From Misgurnus anguillicaudatus (lineage: Eukaryota; Chordata; Actinopteri; Cypriniformes; Cobitidae), in contig NC_073354.2 in assembly GCF_027580225.2 (NCBI RefSeq), positions 27,052,001-27,116,000 of the forward strand: a DNA stretch of 64,000 nucleotides, written 5' to 3'. Position numbers and translations under genes: made by a program. A model generated the notes under the pieces. It was not told where the DNA came from, made no database searches, and saw nothing but the letters and a program-made list of their open reading frames with translations. Positions within the stretch are counted from its first letter, which is position 1. Each line of letters starts with the position of its first letter. Below, in pieces: positions 49,901 through 54,762 of this stretch.

Positions 49901-52330
49901 AAAGTAAGTGTTTTGATTAATGACATTAATGTTTATTTTTTTAATCAGTGTGTACAACTGTTCAACAAAATGAATATAAAATGGCAAAGATGAATGCACA
50001 TTTGTACATTAAATTAATAGATTTCTAGCATTTTGAAACAAAAACTTTTTGATTTATTGCATTTTGTGGAAAAAATAATTCGTTTTTATAATAAATCTTT
50101 GAAAATCAAGTTATGGATTTGAAAACAATTTTTAAAAGTTTTACAATTCAAATGCTCACAATAACTTTAAAATTGTGTATGTAAAATAATTATTTCAAAT
50201 TTTGCTTTGCGTGCTTGTTATCGTTATCTTAAAGGTATAGCCGAAGATTTTCCCGAATATTGGAAATGAACCACCCCTCCACTTTTTAAAAAAATGCACA
50301 TGCGCAACACTGAAAGTTCGCATGTGCAGAATGCGAACCTAGGGACGAGCACATAGACGGCCATATGTCAACATATCATCAGAATGATTGACAACTGGGA
50401 TGACCAATAGTCTTGATGATCCAGCCGGGAAAAGAAAATCTTCTGCTATACCTTTAAATACGTACAGGCGGCCCACCCTGTTGCCTTCTCAAATGCATTA
50501 ACCAAGGTTACAAAGCCAAATGTATAACAATTATTCATACGCTAAATTTACATTTGCACTGTGACACATCGTGAAAAGACCAAACAGCCAAATCATAGTT
50601 TATTTGCGAAAACCATTAAACTAAAAACAACTGAAATAATATTTTTATGTTATTATAGTTATTGTTTACTAAATGTTCTCATATCATTGCATTTGCATGG
50701 AGTTGTTCAGCTGCAGCAAACATACGCAGCAGACATACGAAGCACAAAAAGGCCATGCGCACGCAGAAATACAGACAGATGTGCTCGTTGACATTCTTTA
50801 CACATTTGAAAACAGAAATCTCTGCTCATCCACATTCCTTATGCACTGAAACACAGATCTGTGCGCGCCCAAATTCTTAAAGCGCTGAAACAAACAGATC
50901 TACGCATTCACATTCTTAATCTTATTTTCTTTATCTTGTGCTGGCATTCCTGATAAATGTATTTGGTATATTTGTTACAAAAGTCTAAAAATTAATGTTT
51001 AAGTTTACAATTTATAACGCATCATGAGGCAAAATTACATTTTAATGTTTAGACATTTCTTGACTCCACAAGAAATGTTTTTTTTTCTACAAAGAACCCT
51101 TTTGTGAAACAGAAAAGTTCTGCAGATGTTAAAGGTTCTTTACAGAACCATTGAGGCAAAATGTTACTTCTTTGGCACCCTGCATCACCTTTATTTTTAG
51201 GAGTGTGGTGTTCACTTTGAGTGGGACCTTATTTTTAAAAAAAATTCAAACATATTTGCATATAGTGTTCAACTACAGAAAACTATTACTTTGTCTGCTT
51301 AAAGTCTGATCAAAGTAACTTTTACACTATTTATGTGTGTGTTACAGGACTGATATAATATAAACAATTATAAATGTAAATAAAAATACACTGAAACATA
51401 ACCAAAACATATATAATGCAACAATATAATACAGTGAACATACACTAAACACAATTCATAACACAATATCACACCACATTTTATAGATGATAATGAAATG
51501 ACGTGAAGGGTTAACACGCATAAATGTTCGGCTACAATGGGAATCTCCTTGGTCTGACTGTTTAGATATCAAAATCTAAAAATTAAATGCTATTTGAATA
51601 AAATATTACTGTTGAACTGCAACAAATTGCATTAATTGACTACTTTTTCAAAAAGAGTACGTAAACATATGCAAATTGGCTTGTAGGTACACCAATTTTG
51701 GGCAGTTTTTGTATCGAAATGAGAAAAGACAGTATGATTTCACAAGAATTCATACATATTTTATATATTTGAATGAATTTGTACAAGTTAATTGTGCAAA
51801 AACTTACAATTTTCATTCAAAACAATAACAAAAGCCCACCCTGAACCCAAAGTTACAGGGGTAATGTACATAACAAAACTAACAATACTGGAGTAACAAG
51901 AAACAATACGTTTGTACGAGAGATACAAAATGAGACTAAGCATGTGTGAGGGTGTTTGTGTACCTGTTTCTGCTGTGACACATTGACTGATGAAGTTAAT
52001 ATCGTTGCTATAGGACCGATTCAGTGGTTACTGTGACAGTGATAAAATATCAGCACTTTCTGTTGCCTCTCTTTAAATCAAATTTGAGTTCCGATATTCA
52101 AATCTGTATAATATAATCTGTAAATATACAACAAACACAACATTATCACTACCAAGCACTAAAGTTCTTTAAAAAATAAAATAAACAATTACAATAAACA
52201 TATACAATAGTTTACAACTAGGCTAAAGATTTCAAAAGAGGTTAACAGCACAATCCCTTTAAAACAATAGTTGCATTGATTTCTGACACTCTGACCTTAC
52301 CTGGGTGTAACAGTCCTGAAGTGACACCAT
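10512..52330 (-). CDS. ADGRF5-like adhesion GPCR with a 27-EGF array (45-exon gene span)
   Basis: A large cell-surface receptor read from 52330 down to the stop at 10512. Coding exons total 7176 nt (about 2391 aa). Order: signal peptide, half-SEA-like segment, Cys-rich ADGRF module, micro-exon, 27 EGF-CA-like exons, SEA, Ig region, GAIN with GPS, seven helices, Ser-rich tail. ADGRF5 of mammals has the same flanking modules but, as I know it, no EGF-CA array between the Cys-rich module and SEA. The tethered-agonist region after the GPS matches ADGRF family style (TSFSILMSP), so autoproteolysis and self-activation are expected. Ligand and G protein are unknown. All exon phases are consistent and no stop breaks the model. 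Weak points are the exon 2 and exon 3 acceptors. It could instead be a fish-specific ADGRF member rather than the ADGRF5 orthologue. Confidence 0.8.
10706..10760 (-). CDS. Receptor exon: proximal tail, FFRRRK
   Basis: Acceptor TTACAG and donor AAAAA|GTAAGT. It encodes [18 protein letters not shown], phase 0 to 1: a Ser-rich stretch then a basic patch just inside the membrane. Confidence 0.75.
10892..10954 (-). CDS. Receptor exon: juxtamembrane segment after TM7
   Basis: 21 codons, phase 0-0, with good AG/GT sites. It encodes [14 protein letters not shown]..., equivalent to the V(R/Q)EALL-KFSLS segment that follows TM7 in ADGRF receptors (family knowledge). Confidence 0.8.
11043..11239. mobile_element. 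MITE with GGTTTCCC-GGACAGGG ends
   Basis: Left GGTTTCCCGGACAGGG and right CCCTGTCTGGGAAAC are inverted. It lies in an intron of the receptor. A lone left-type end recurs at 62408. Confidence 0.55.
11270..11830. mobile_element. Fragment related to the interior of the hAT-like element at 30454
   Basis: Shared landmarks in order with 30640-31140 include CTGAGAGG, AATGCTTAATCTAATACAA, TTTTGGTTTCG, GTTAAAAGAGT, AAGAGCGACAAGACT and AAATATCTGTTTTGA. The terminal repeats of the hAT copy are missing here. Confidence 0.6.
11850..12790. mobile_element. Foldback element built from ATAAAGTCGTAATATAACGAGA repeats
   Basis: 11880-12200 is a tandem array of about 20-bp units with the consensus AATAAAGTCGTAATATAACGAG, heavily mutated. 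12660-12785 carries the same motif in inverse orientation (TATGACTTTATTCTTGTTATA). The arms flank a unique interior of about 450 bp. The Phe/Ile/Tyr-rich frames across it are repeat artefacts. Confidence 0.65.
12933..13134. mobile_element. Hairpin MITE, about 200 bp
   Basis: Arms TTAAGGTAAGTGGTTGCAAT and ATTGCAACCACTTACCTTAA are inverted and extend to CAGTGAAA / TTTCAGTG ends. AT-rich loop. Lies in a receptor intron. Confidence 0.65.
13283..13324 (-). CDS. Receptor exon: TM7 second half
   Basis: 14 codons, phase 0-0: [14 protein letters not shown]. The preceding exon ends FAILNSLQ, so together they form the conserved adhesion-GPCR TM7 block (NxxQGFFI-FG). Confidence 0.85.
13581..14921 (-). 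CDS. Receptor large exon: distal GAIN, GPS and TM1-TM7 start
   Basis: 447 codons, phase 0-0, acceptor TTTCAAG and donor CTGCAG|GTAAG. The N-terminal third is GAIN sequence. GPS follows: CVFWNF, a GC, CEC and then [12 protein letters not shown], so cleavage is expected between the two Thr of HTT. The freed TSFSILM would be the tethered agonist. Helices in order begin near LAYITYIG (TM1), [11 protein letters not shown] (TM2), [14 protein letters not shown] (TM3), [12 protein letters not shown] (TM4), [10 protein letters not shown] (TM5), [13 protein letters not shown] (TM6) and [10 protein letters not shown] (TM7). The cysteine in GHCSP and the ACWLNW Cys are placed for the TM3-ECL2 disulphide. 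One exon carrying the whole 7TM core is usual in ADGRF genes. Confidence 0.92.
15148..15318 (-). CDS. Receptor exon: GAIN subdomain A
   Basis: 57 codons, phase 0-0. A Val/Thr/Asn-rich amphipathic sequence ending INIIQPVMK, which continues as [10 protein letters not shown] in the next exon. This pattern is typical of helical GAIN subdomain A. Confidence 0.8.
15418..15608 (-). CDS. Receptor exon: Cys-rich sushi/HRM-like segment before GAIN
   Basis: Phase 1 to 0. Contains FKCISD, GLCEKG, ITYQC, a Trp and RDCV: the C...G..TY.C...W....RDC pattern seen just before GAIN in ADGRF5. Acceptor TTTCCAG, donor GAG|GTTATC. Confidence 0.8.
15713..15853 (-). CDS. Receptor exon: second Ig-like segment, C-terminal half
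   Basis: Phase 1-1, 47 codons. Contains [18 protein letters not shown] and [13 protein letters not shown]. It lacks a clear C-strand Trp, so the Ig assignment is weaker than for the first Ig; it may be an ADGRF-specific Cys-rich module. Confidence 0.65.
16189..16378. mobile_element. MITE with CACTC-AAAA-TGCTGGGTTG ends
   Basis: Left CACTCAAAATTGCTGGGTTG and right CAACCCAGCATTTTTAGAGTG are inverted. Internal CAACCCA motifs occur in both orientations. Confidence 0.65.
16485..16691 (-). CDS. Receptor exon: end of Ig1 and start of second Ig-like segment
   Basis: Phase 1-1. Begins RYSCI, which joins SESDTG of the preceding exon to make the canonical DTGxYxC of an Ig domain. It then has KLQCQDKT and [15 protein letters not shown], the start of the next Cys-rich segment, which in ADGRF5 also carries a CC pair. 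Confidence 0.82.
16948..18506 (-). mobile_element. Tc1/mariner-like element with about 220-bp terminal inverted repeats
   Basis: TA-flanked. The ends CAACCCCAAATCAGAAAAAG and TTTTTCTGATTTTTGGGTTG pair, and the arms extend over about 220 bp (16948-17174 and about 18275-18506). The minus strand between them shows fragments of a Tc1-type transposase, for example around [12 protein letters not shown] near 17700, but stops and frame changes break it throughout. It lies in the intron that splits Ig1. Inactive. Confidence 0.8.
18632..18835 (-). CDS. Receptor exon: Ig1 (strands up to F)
   Basis: 68 codons, phase 1-1. Has ELRCTRPD (B-strand Cys), MKWSVND (C-strand Trp) and [14 protein letters not shown] leading to the F-strand Cys in the next exon. 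Acceptor ACTTTCAG, donor GACACTG|GTGAG. Confidence 0.85.
19037..19173 (-). CDS. Receptor exon: SEA domain C-terminal part
   Basis: Phase 2 to 1. The junction with the previous exon forms [18 protein letters not shown] fits the SEA autoproteolysis turn (G|S-V-V-V style). Followed by a helix containing [13 protein letters not shown]. Confidence 0.85.
19226..19662. mobile_element. Inverted-repeat MITE, TTAAAGGGATAGTTCAC type
   Basis: Left AAAGGGATAGTTCACTTTAA and right AAGTGAACTACCCCTTT. The arms contain ATTCTGTCATCATTTACTCA and its complement, then ACTTCCATAGTAGGAA and its complement. This is a very common cyprinid non-autonomous element (family memory). Confidence 0.8.
19725..19789 (-). CDS. 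Receptor exon: SEA domain middle
   Basis: Phase 0 to 2. Encodes [21 protein letters not shown]. Acceptor TTTTTACAG, donor CTTCAG|GTATG. Confidence 0.85.
19899..19935. repeat. (TA)n microsatellite
   Basis: Short TA dinucleotide run in the SEA intron. Confidence 0.9.
20138..20238 (-). CDS. Receptor exon: SEA domain N-terminal part
   Basis: Phase 1 to 0. Encodes [18 protein letters not shown]... and [11 protein letters not shown], the first beta strand and helix of SEA. It follows directly on the truncated EGF exon. Confidence 0.85.
20239..20658. other. Intron between SEA and the EGF array
   Basis: AT-rich. No coding element seen. A TTAAGTTTAAA/CTTAATTTTAAG patch near 20540-20590 is the only repetitive feature. 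Confidence 0.6.
20659..20754 (-). CDS. EGF exon 27 of 27 (truncated; next to SEA)
   Basis: 96 bp, phase 1-1. [12 protein letters not shown], then [15 protein letters not shown], after which SPKLTG replaces the rest. Only four of the six EGF cysteines remain and the Cys5-Cys6 loop is gone, so the 147-bp exon lost about 51 bp. It stays in frame with SEA. Confidence 0.85.
20937..21083 (-). CDS. EGF exon 26 (class A)
   Basis: 147 bp, phase 1-1, six cysteines. [33 protein letters not shown]. Confidence 0.88.
21267..21413 (-). CDS. EGF exon 25 (class A)
   Basis: 147 bp, phase 1-1. [11 protein letters not shown]; its protein is identical to exon 24 across the hAT insertion between them, so the pair is a very recent duplicate. 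Confidence 0.9.
21537..22052. mobile_element. Non-autonomous hAT element, 516 bp
   Basis: Ends CAGTGCTTCTCA and TGAGAAGCACTG. It is flanked by the 8-bp direct repeat GATTAAAG at 21529-21536 and 22053-22060. Terminal CAGTG and an 8-bp duplication are hAT hallmarks. Runs of C sit near both ends. No transposase ORF. Confidence 0.9.
22123..22269 (-). CDS. EGF exon 24 (class A)
   Basis: 147 bp, phase 1-1. Same protein as exon 25. Confidence 0.9.
22459..22605 (-). CDS. EGF exon 23 (class A)
   Basis: 147 bp, phase 1-1. [28 protein letters not shown]. Confidence 0.9.
22752..25660 (-). mobile_element. 5'-truncated LINE (endonuclease C-end and reverse transcriptase)
   Basis: Inserted in the intron between EGF exons 23 and 22. 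The 3' end is at 22752 with an A-rich tail. Reading down the minus strand: the C-terminal endonuclease half (25576-24794; GDFNIN and SDHFPIF), then RT in pieces (24816-24142 with NYRPISILP; 24160-23972 with [13 protein letters not shown]; 23832-22993 with FADDT). Frame breaks separate the pieces and the endonuclease N-terminus is missing, so it is dead on arrival or decayed. The RT style suggests the CR1/L2/Jockey-group assemblage; clade not certain. Confidence 0.85.
25702..25848 (-). CDS. EGF exon 22 (class A)
   Basis: 147 bp, phase 1-1. AKSPAVC variant with [12 protein letters not shown]. Confidence 0.9.
26038..26184 (-). CDS. EGF exon 21 (class A)
   Basis: 147 bp, phase 1-1. AKSPAVC; differs from exon 22 mainly at KSGYQVTD versus KTGYQVTN. 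Confidence 0.9.
26334..26480 (-). CDS. EGF exon 20 (class A)
   Basis: 147 bp, phase 1-1. The long Cys5-Cys6 loop reads [10 protein letters not shown], so the usual INIS glycosylation sequon is lost. Confidence 0.88.
26666..26812 (-). CDS. EGF exon 19 (class A)
   Basis: 147 bp, phase 1-1. [19 protein letters not shown]. Lower-coordinate partner of the first two-exon block. Confidence 0.9.
26990..29538. repeat. Long intron copy 1 of a duplicated two-exon block
   Basis: Apart from the insertion at 27541-28880, this sequence matches 30190-32897 from the GTCAAACGTTTAAAACACAC motif through CCGCCTCAAGAAGC, TCCGGATCAACGCTGATC and GTTTGGGTTTAGGGTAAGG to the next EGF exon. The pairing of EGF exon + intron + EGF exon is duplicated as a unit. 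Confidence 0.85.
27541..28880. mobile_element. 1.34-kb insertion present only in intron copy 1, with a nested inverted-repeat element
   Basis: Absent from the paralogous intron, where AGAGGG joins AATCCGG directly at 32256/32257. The outer part has GCGACTAGCGAC and TTAGCGAC motifs at both ends. Inside, about 28357-28868 is a separate element with ends TATAGTCGTGCGTAGG and CCTACGCACGACCATA, and many TACGGCGTAG repeats. The superfamily is uncertain (PIF/Harbinger-like style). No transposase is seen. Confidence 0.7.
29539..29685 (-). CDS. EGF exon 18 (class A)
   Basis: 147 bp, phase 1-1. [23 protein letters not shown]. Upstream partner of the first two-exon block. Confidence 0.88.
29870..30016 (-). 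CDS. EGF exon 17 (class A)
   Basis: 147 bp, phase 1-1. [21 protein letters not shown]. Confidence 0.9.
30190..32897. repeat. Long intron copy 2 of the duplicated two-exon block
   Basis: Counterpart of 26990-29538. It carries the hAT-like insertion at 30454-31763, and about 190 bp at 31865-32055 that copy 1 lacks. Confidence 0.85.
30454..31763. mobile_element. hAT-like element, about 1.3 kb, TAGGGCTGTCAA ends
   Basis: Ends TAGGGCTGTCAAAATTAACG and TTTAATCTATTGACAGCCCTA. It has the sub-terminal AACGCGTTAATAACGCGTTAA and GCGATTAATCGCAGTTAA clusters common in fish hAT elements. No transposase frame. Missing from intron copy 1, so it inserted after the block duplicated. An interior fragment recurs at 11270-11830. 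Confidence 0.75.
32898..33044 (-). CDS. EGF exon 16 (class A)
   Basis: 147 bp, phase 1-1. [21 protein letters not shown]: a unique Trp between Cys4 and Cys5. Confidence 0.88.
33231..33377 (-). CDS. EGF exon 15 (class A)
   Basis: 147 bp, phase 1-1. [20 protein letters not shown]. Confidence 0.9.
33564..33710 (-). CDS. EGF exon 14 (class A)
   Basis: 147 bp, phase 1-1. Same as exon 15 except QVTD. Confidence 0.9.
33711..34480. other. Intron between EGF exons 14 and 13, first part
   Basis: The class-A intron pattern ends at about 33780. The rest is unique AT-rich DNA with ACGTGTCACTGTCACGTATT motifs and no coding sign. Confidence 0.5.
34530..35015. repeat. Degenerate tandem repeat, about 2.3 units of 195-245 bp
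   Basis: The landmark GTAAGATCTNTTAACCTAAAGT recurs near 34554, 34790 and 34987. TTCTTCATTTAGT and GAAGCTTTTGATTGTTGTAA repeat between them in the same order. Confidence 0.65.
35101..35372. repeat. Recent tandem duplication of about 135 bp, separated by A-runs
   Basis: 35101-35235 and 35238-35372 are almost identical. Each contains TGTTATAATACATTAATATA and AACATTAGGGGAATG and ends in a run of A, which suggests slippage or unequal exchange at the A-tracts. Confidence 0.85.
35914..36685. mobile_element. Element with GTTACACTTTATTTTGATAG ends inside the hAT-like element
   Basis: Left GTTACACTTTATTTTGATAG and TCCACTTTAGACATT pair with AATGTCTAAAGTGGA and CTATCGAAATAAAGTGTTAC. It interrupts the outer element. 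Confidence 0.75.
36114..36522. mobile_element. Third-level nested MITE with TAGACCCCTTCA ends
   Basis: Left TAGACCCCTTCAATG and right GTGAAGGGGTCTA are inverted repeats. It sits inside the GTTACACTTTATTT element, so three insertions are stacked. Confidence 0.65.
37081..37210. mobile_element. Fragment of a GAACGAGTTC-type element
   Basis: Starts GTGTTGTGCCTGAACGAGTTC and contains ACGAGTTCAT in both orientations. Only one end is evident. Confidence 0.4.
37211..37860. other. Unassigned intron sequence
   Basis: No coding or repeat structure recognised. Class-A-style intron sequence (GGATTAAAGGATTTTGC) resumes near 37849. Confidence 0.5.
37919..38065 (-). CDS. EGF exon 13 (A/B intermediate)
   Basis: 147 bp, phase 1-1. 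[13 protein letters not shown] and LCKSGY are class-A-like, while [10 protein letters not shown] is class-B-like; it ends NTSNSC. It lies exactly at the border of the two classes. Confidence 0.85.
38254..38400 (-). CDS. EGF exon 12 (class B)
   Basis: 147 bp, phase 1-1. [35 protein letters not shown]. Upstream flank is class-B-like. Confidence 0.87.
38462..39819 (+). mobile_element. Penelope-like element, 5'-truncated, with inverted terminal copy
   Basis: The plus-strand ORF 39249-39551 has the C-terminal part of a Penelope-type GIY-YIG endonuclease ([33 protein letters not shown] style). The RT is absent. 38462-38590 is an inverted copy of the 3' terminal segment at about 39640-39770 (TATAAGATTGATCACATTGC, GCACACGCC). 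The flanks carry the direct repeat CAACAACCTAATGTTAT at 38445-38461 and 39820-39836. Inverted partial terminal copies are usual for Penelope-like elements. Confidence 0.85.
39890..40036 (-). CDS. EGF exon 11 (class B)
   Basis: 147 bp, phase 1-1. [25 protein letters not shown], exon end NPCR. Confidence 0.9.
40149..40295 (-). CDS. EGF exon 10 (class B)
   Basis: 147 bp, phase 1-1. [10 protein letters not shown] is unique to this copy; NVTYLNLP. Confidence 0.88.
40406..40552 (-). CDS. EGF exon 9 (class B)
   Basis: 147 bp, phase 1-1. [18 protein letters not shown]. Confidence 0.9.
41547..42128 (-). pseudogene. DIRS tyrosine recombinase, C-terminal part
   Basis: Contains [14 protein letters not shown] and [11 protein letters not shown], corresponding to the HxxR-type catalytic region of DIRS recombinases (usually HSTR; here HATR). 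It is in a different frame from the RT ORF. Confidence 0.75.
42200..43188 (-). pseudogene. DIRS reverse transcriptase / RNase H
   Basis: Contains [14 protein letters not shown] (RT catalytic YLDD), YLGMILDS, then RNase H-like [10 protein letters not shown] and [15 protein letters not shown]. The RT N-terminus (fingers) is short and the ORF then runs out of frame past about 42100. Confidence 0.8.
43659..43805 (-). CDS. EGF exon 8 (class B)
   Basis: 147 bp, phase 1-1. [26 protein letters not shown]. Confidence 0.9.
43915..44061 (-). CDS. EGF exon 7 (class B)
   Basis: 147 bp, phase 1-1. [24 protein letters not shown], exon end NPCR. Confidence 0.9.
44176..44322 (-). CDS. EGF exon 6 (class B)
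   Basis: 147 bp, phase 1-1. [23 protein letters not shown]. Confidence 0.9.
44437..44583 (-). CDS. EGF exon 5 (class B)
   Basis: 147 bp, phase 1-1. [16 protein letters not shown]; the NNT sequon of other copies is lost. NFPINIS loop. Confidence 0.88.
44698..44844 (-). CDS. EGF exon 4 (class B)
   Basis: 147 bp, phase 1-1. [10 protein letters not shown] (Gly before Cys2), [13 protein letters not shown]; close to exon 6. Confidence 0.9.
44960..45106 (-). CDS. EGF exon 3 (class B)
   Basis: 147 bp, phase 1-1. [24 protein letters not shown]. Confidence 0.88.
45223..45369 (-). CDS. EGF exon 2 (class B)
   Basis: 147 bp, phase 1-1. Begins [12 protein letters not shown], then [10 protein letters not shown] and [10 protein letters not shown]. 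Confidence 0.87.
45486..45632 (-). CDS. EGF exon 1 of 27 (most N-terminal, class B)
   Basis: 147 bp, phase 1-1. Begins [15 protein letters not shown] instead of DVNEC, with [12 protein letters not shown]. It is the most diverged full-length copy, as expected of an edge unit. Confidence 0.85.
45633..46234. other. Intron upstream of the EGF array
   Basis: AT-rich. No exon or repeat recognised. Confidence 0.55.
46235..46258 (-). CDS. Candidate 24-bp receptor micro-exon
   Basis: The minus strand TACTGGAAG|...ACAG|GTATG brackets 24 nt reading ATTCQQT with phase 1-1, so the frame holds with or without it. The polypyrimidine tract (TTTTTCATATATTTAC) is mediocre. If real, it adds one Cys between the Cys-rich module and the first EGF. 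Confidence 0.5.
46357..46539 (-). CDS. Receptor exon: Cys-rich ADGRF module
   Basis: 61 codons, phase 1-1. Contains [15 protein letters not shown], the HCDNC pair, [21 protein letters not shown]. The Y.C.C / C.C...PPNGxFC pattern is the EGF-like module that follows the first half-SEA in ADGRF5 (family knowledge). Confidence 0.85.
46635..46761 (-). CDS. Receptor exon: N-terminal half-SEA-like segment
   Basis: Encodes [20 protein letters not shown]... to NFTTG, matching the short beta-helix segment at the ADGRF5 N-terminus. The upper boundary is uncertain. The phase requires the AG at 46762-46763, but another AG at 46806-46807 would add 44 nt and shift phase. Tandem TATATGGGACTG copies lie between the two acceptors. 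Confidence 0.75.
46806..47637. other. Intron between exons 2 and 3
   Basis: No exon or known repeat recognised. (CA)-rich patch at 47309-47345. Confidence 0.55.
47638..47724 (-). CDS. Receptor exon 2: signal peptide core
   Basis: 29 codons in phase 0-0: [20 protein letters not shown]..., a hydrophobic core then a polar end, as in a cleaved signal peptide. The first AG after the pyrimidine tract (at 47742-47743) would shift frame into an early stop when joined to exon 1. The second AG, 17 nt further on, keeps the frame open. Donor CTTTACAG|GTAAAC. Confidence 0.6.
47742..49039. other. Intron 1, part 1
   Basis: AT-rich. No exon, repeat or structured RNA recognised. Confidence 0.55.
49290..50230. 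other. Intron 1 segment with CGCGATAAACG motifs
   Basis: The motif AACGCGATAAACG / AATGCGATAAACGACA recurs at 49420 and 49570, and an ATGGCGGCGCGCTGAG patch lies near 49660. This may be an old interspersed repeat; not classified. Confidence 0.35.
50234..50457. mobile_element. MITE, about 224 bp
   Basis: AAGGTATAGCCGAAGATTTTC and GAAAATCTTCTGCTATACCTT are inverted ends. A CATGCGCAACACTG...CGCATGTGC inner palindrome is present. A relative lies at 4797. Confidence 0.7.
50458..52300. other. Intron 1, part 3
   Basis: No exon recognised. 52010-52110 is homologous to 3270-3400 (segmental copy). Otherwise AT-rich unique DNA. Confidence 0.5.
52301..52330 (-). CDS. Receptor exon 1: start codon and first ten codons
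   Basis: ATG at 52328-52330 and donor CCCAG|GTAAGG. Encodes [10 protein letters not shown]. The start, frame and donor are conserved in the duplicate at 3611-3640, which supports use as the translation start. The 5' UTR extends upstream to an unknown point. Confidence 0.6.
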
Positions 52331-52865
52331 TAGTGTGCCGACACCTCACTTCTAGGGCTCTGAGGACTTTCTGTTGATGTTGACTGATCCACCCATTAAG
52401 TGTCTTTGTAGTCACCACAGCACTTGTGGGTCATCTACAGACTAAACTAGTTTGTTTCTTTTGACTACTTCATGTTCACTTGATCTAAGTTAATAGGCAG
52501 AGCAACCTATGATATGCACAGCAAAAAATATATAATTATTTCCTTGTTCTGCATGATGCACATACCTGTAACATCCTTTGTTCACATACGAGAAAAGGAG
52601 TGTTCACTGATTATAATAATAAAAATACTTTCGTATGAATTTGTTATGACGCACCAATTAGGTTACTTGAAGTTCACTGAACCGGCTAAATATATCATAT
52701 GCTGTGGGTTTACAGGGATTATTTGTATATTGCCTGTACATTTTGTGTTCAGAGGAGAAAAGTTTGTCCCCATAATCCAAACACACACACAAACCTCATA
52801 AAAGAGAAGATTTCTCTATAAAAGAGAAATTAAAAACTTTATGCCCATATGATGATTATGTTGAC

Positions 52866-53147
52866 ATGACGGCAACGAAACCAACTCATTCAAGAACACA
52901 GACCTTGCCCCATACTGATATTTCTGTTATTGGCATCACTAATGATGCCATCTCCTTTTATATACCACTGGAGTACCTCAGAAGGTTTGCATCAGAAGAC
53001 ATGATCACGGCTCTGATAGATAACACCAATGAGTACAGTTTCCAAAAGAGAGGAGTTTTCATTAACAACAAAATGGGACAACTATCATTGAACATGTTTG
53101 TAAACACAGTAAATACCAGTTTTCTTTCAGTTTATTTGGTTTTGTAA
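52866..53147 (+). pseudogene. Possible piggyBac-type transposase fragment
   Basis: 94-codon frame with PLEYLRRFASEDMITALIDN and TNEYSFQKRG, resembling the N-terminal region of piggyBac-derived transposases (...F..ELL..IV..TN.YA.Q). No catalytic domain follows and no terminal repeats were found. An unrelated short protein is possible. Confidence 0.4.
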
Positions 53148-53149
53148 AT

Positions 53150-53980
53150 ACAATCTGAGCATATTTTTACAATAAATTGATTTTTTATAAAAATATGGTT
53201 TGTCTGGCTATTATGTATTGTTTGATATGGATATATAGGCTATTGTTATTGAGCTACATAAGCAGTACACCCTGCTAATGAACTCTTAGATGCTATTAAC
53301 ATTTGTTCAGACAGTGAGAGAAATCACAGCAATTCTGCTACCCCATAGGCCCAATGTTGTAATATTACAAAATTTTCATTAAAACTTACCAAAATGTAAA
53401 AAATGTAAAAAAAAAACAATTGATTTTTGCATTAGAGGACTCATACAACAACATATAAAAGGTTAATATTTTTTTCAATTTTTTTTTCTATATTTGGGTC
53501 ATACAGGGTTAAGAAAGTTCATAAGATTTCTGTGAACACCAGTGAGGACTACACACAAACTACACATAACTACAAACTACACATAATCTGGTCCATTTCT
53601 GTTTTTTTGTTTTTTTAATATGTTGCCTTATTTAGTTAAACACCAATGAGACAGTAATGCTCTCCTATCCGGGGACGGCACAGTGTGTAAGTATGGAATG
53701 TAACAAGGCCCTTCTTCAAGTCCCGGCTGTGCTGGGATCCATTTTAGAGGGCTTTAGCCTCCGTCTTTCATCAACTATCAAAGCATGTTTTAGAAGTATA
53801 TTTTTTATAATAAAATAATACTAAAAAAATAGATACTAGGTACATTTCCTGAAGAAATTGTGAAGTGGTGCTTGCTGTGGCAAATTTCGAGGGACAGTAT
53901 CATGCAAGAATAAATGTACTCCAAGTCACAAGTAAAATTATCCAACCCCCGTGTCTCTATGATGTTCTGATGCGGATATA
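53150..53980. other. Unassigned flank
   Basis: AT-rich. 53660-53770 has a GGGGACGGCACAGTGTGTAAG...GGCTTTAGCC patch of uncertain origin. Confidence 0.45.
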
Positions 53981-53994
53981 CTGTATATATAAAT

Positions 53995-54298
53995 ATATAT
54001 TAATTCCTCCCAAGGGTTTTTGTCCTTCTAGGACTTTTTCCCATTGGGTTTTTTTTCCTAGAGGGTTTTTAGTCCCAGGGAGAGTCAGCCAACTTTGGCT
54101 TAATTTAGCACTTTACTGTATACGTTACATTATTAATATGCTCGCTTGTACGGTTTAACCGCTTTATCTACTTATCTATTGATTTTCTGTGTTCTCCTCT
54201 ACATCTTCTCATGTAAAGCTGCTTTGCAACAATTAACACTTGTGAAAAGCGCTATATAAATAAAATTGAATTGAATTGAATTGAATAAATACATTAGC
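53995..54298 (+). mobile_element. Retroelement 3' end with (TTGAA)n tail
   Basis: Contains TGTAAAGCTGCTTTGCAACA and AAAGCGCTATATAAATAAAA followed by a (TTGAA)-type repeat. This is the 3' tail of abundant fish LINE/SINE families (family memory). The 5' part is missing. Confidence 0.65.
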
Positions 54299-54762
54299 TA
54301 ACAGTAGTTGTTATGTTTTTTGACCGAATACGAATTAAAAGTCATAAGGGTTTGGAACTCTATGGGATGGGAATATCTAACAATTCTGAAGTTGTCCTTC
54401 CTCAAGTGTAGATCAACATGTAGATTAACCGGTTCTTATCATGAATATAGACATAGATGCTGGAATGGCATTGATAAAACAAGTTTCGTCTGACCTAGAT
54501 GCGCTGTAAAATTGATAAACAGATGTTTTTTAGGCAATACATTAATAATTAATTATAAAATAAATACAACATTTTTGCATGACACAACTATAACATTTGT
54601 TTATGACATCAGCAAACACAATACATAAAAGAGAAACAAAAACTGACTCAGTATTGCCTTAAGGCCTTCATTTCCCAGCAACACTTTTTTTTCAACTCCC
54701 CAGTTCAGTTTCTAAATTCAGACTGAATTCTATTGTCTATTAATCCCTTCTGATGTCACAGC

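Noticed and set aside
51955..52020. Alternative first exon with ATGTGTCACAGC before GTACAC
   Set aside because: It would join exon 2 in a frame with early stops; the MVSLQDC exon fits better and is conserved in the duplicate.
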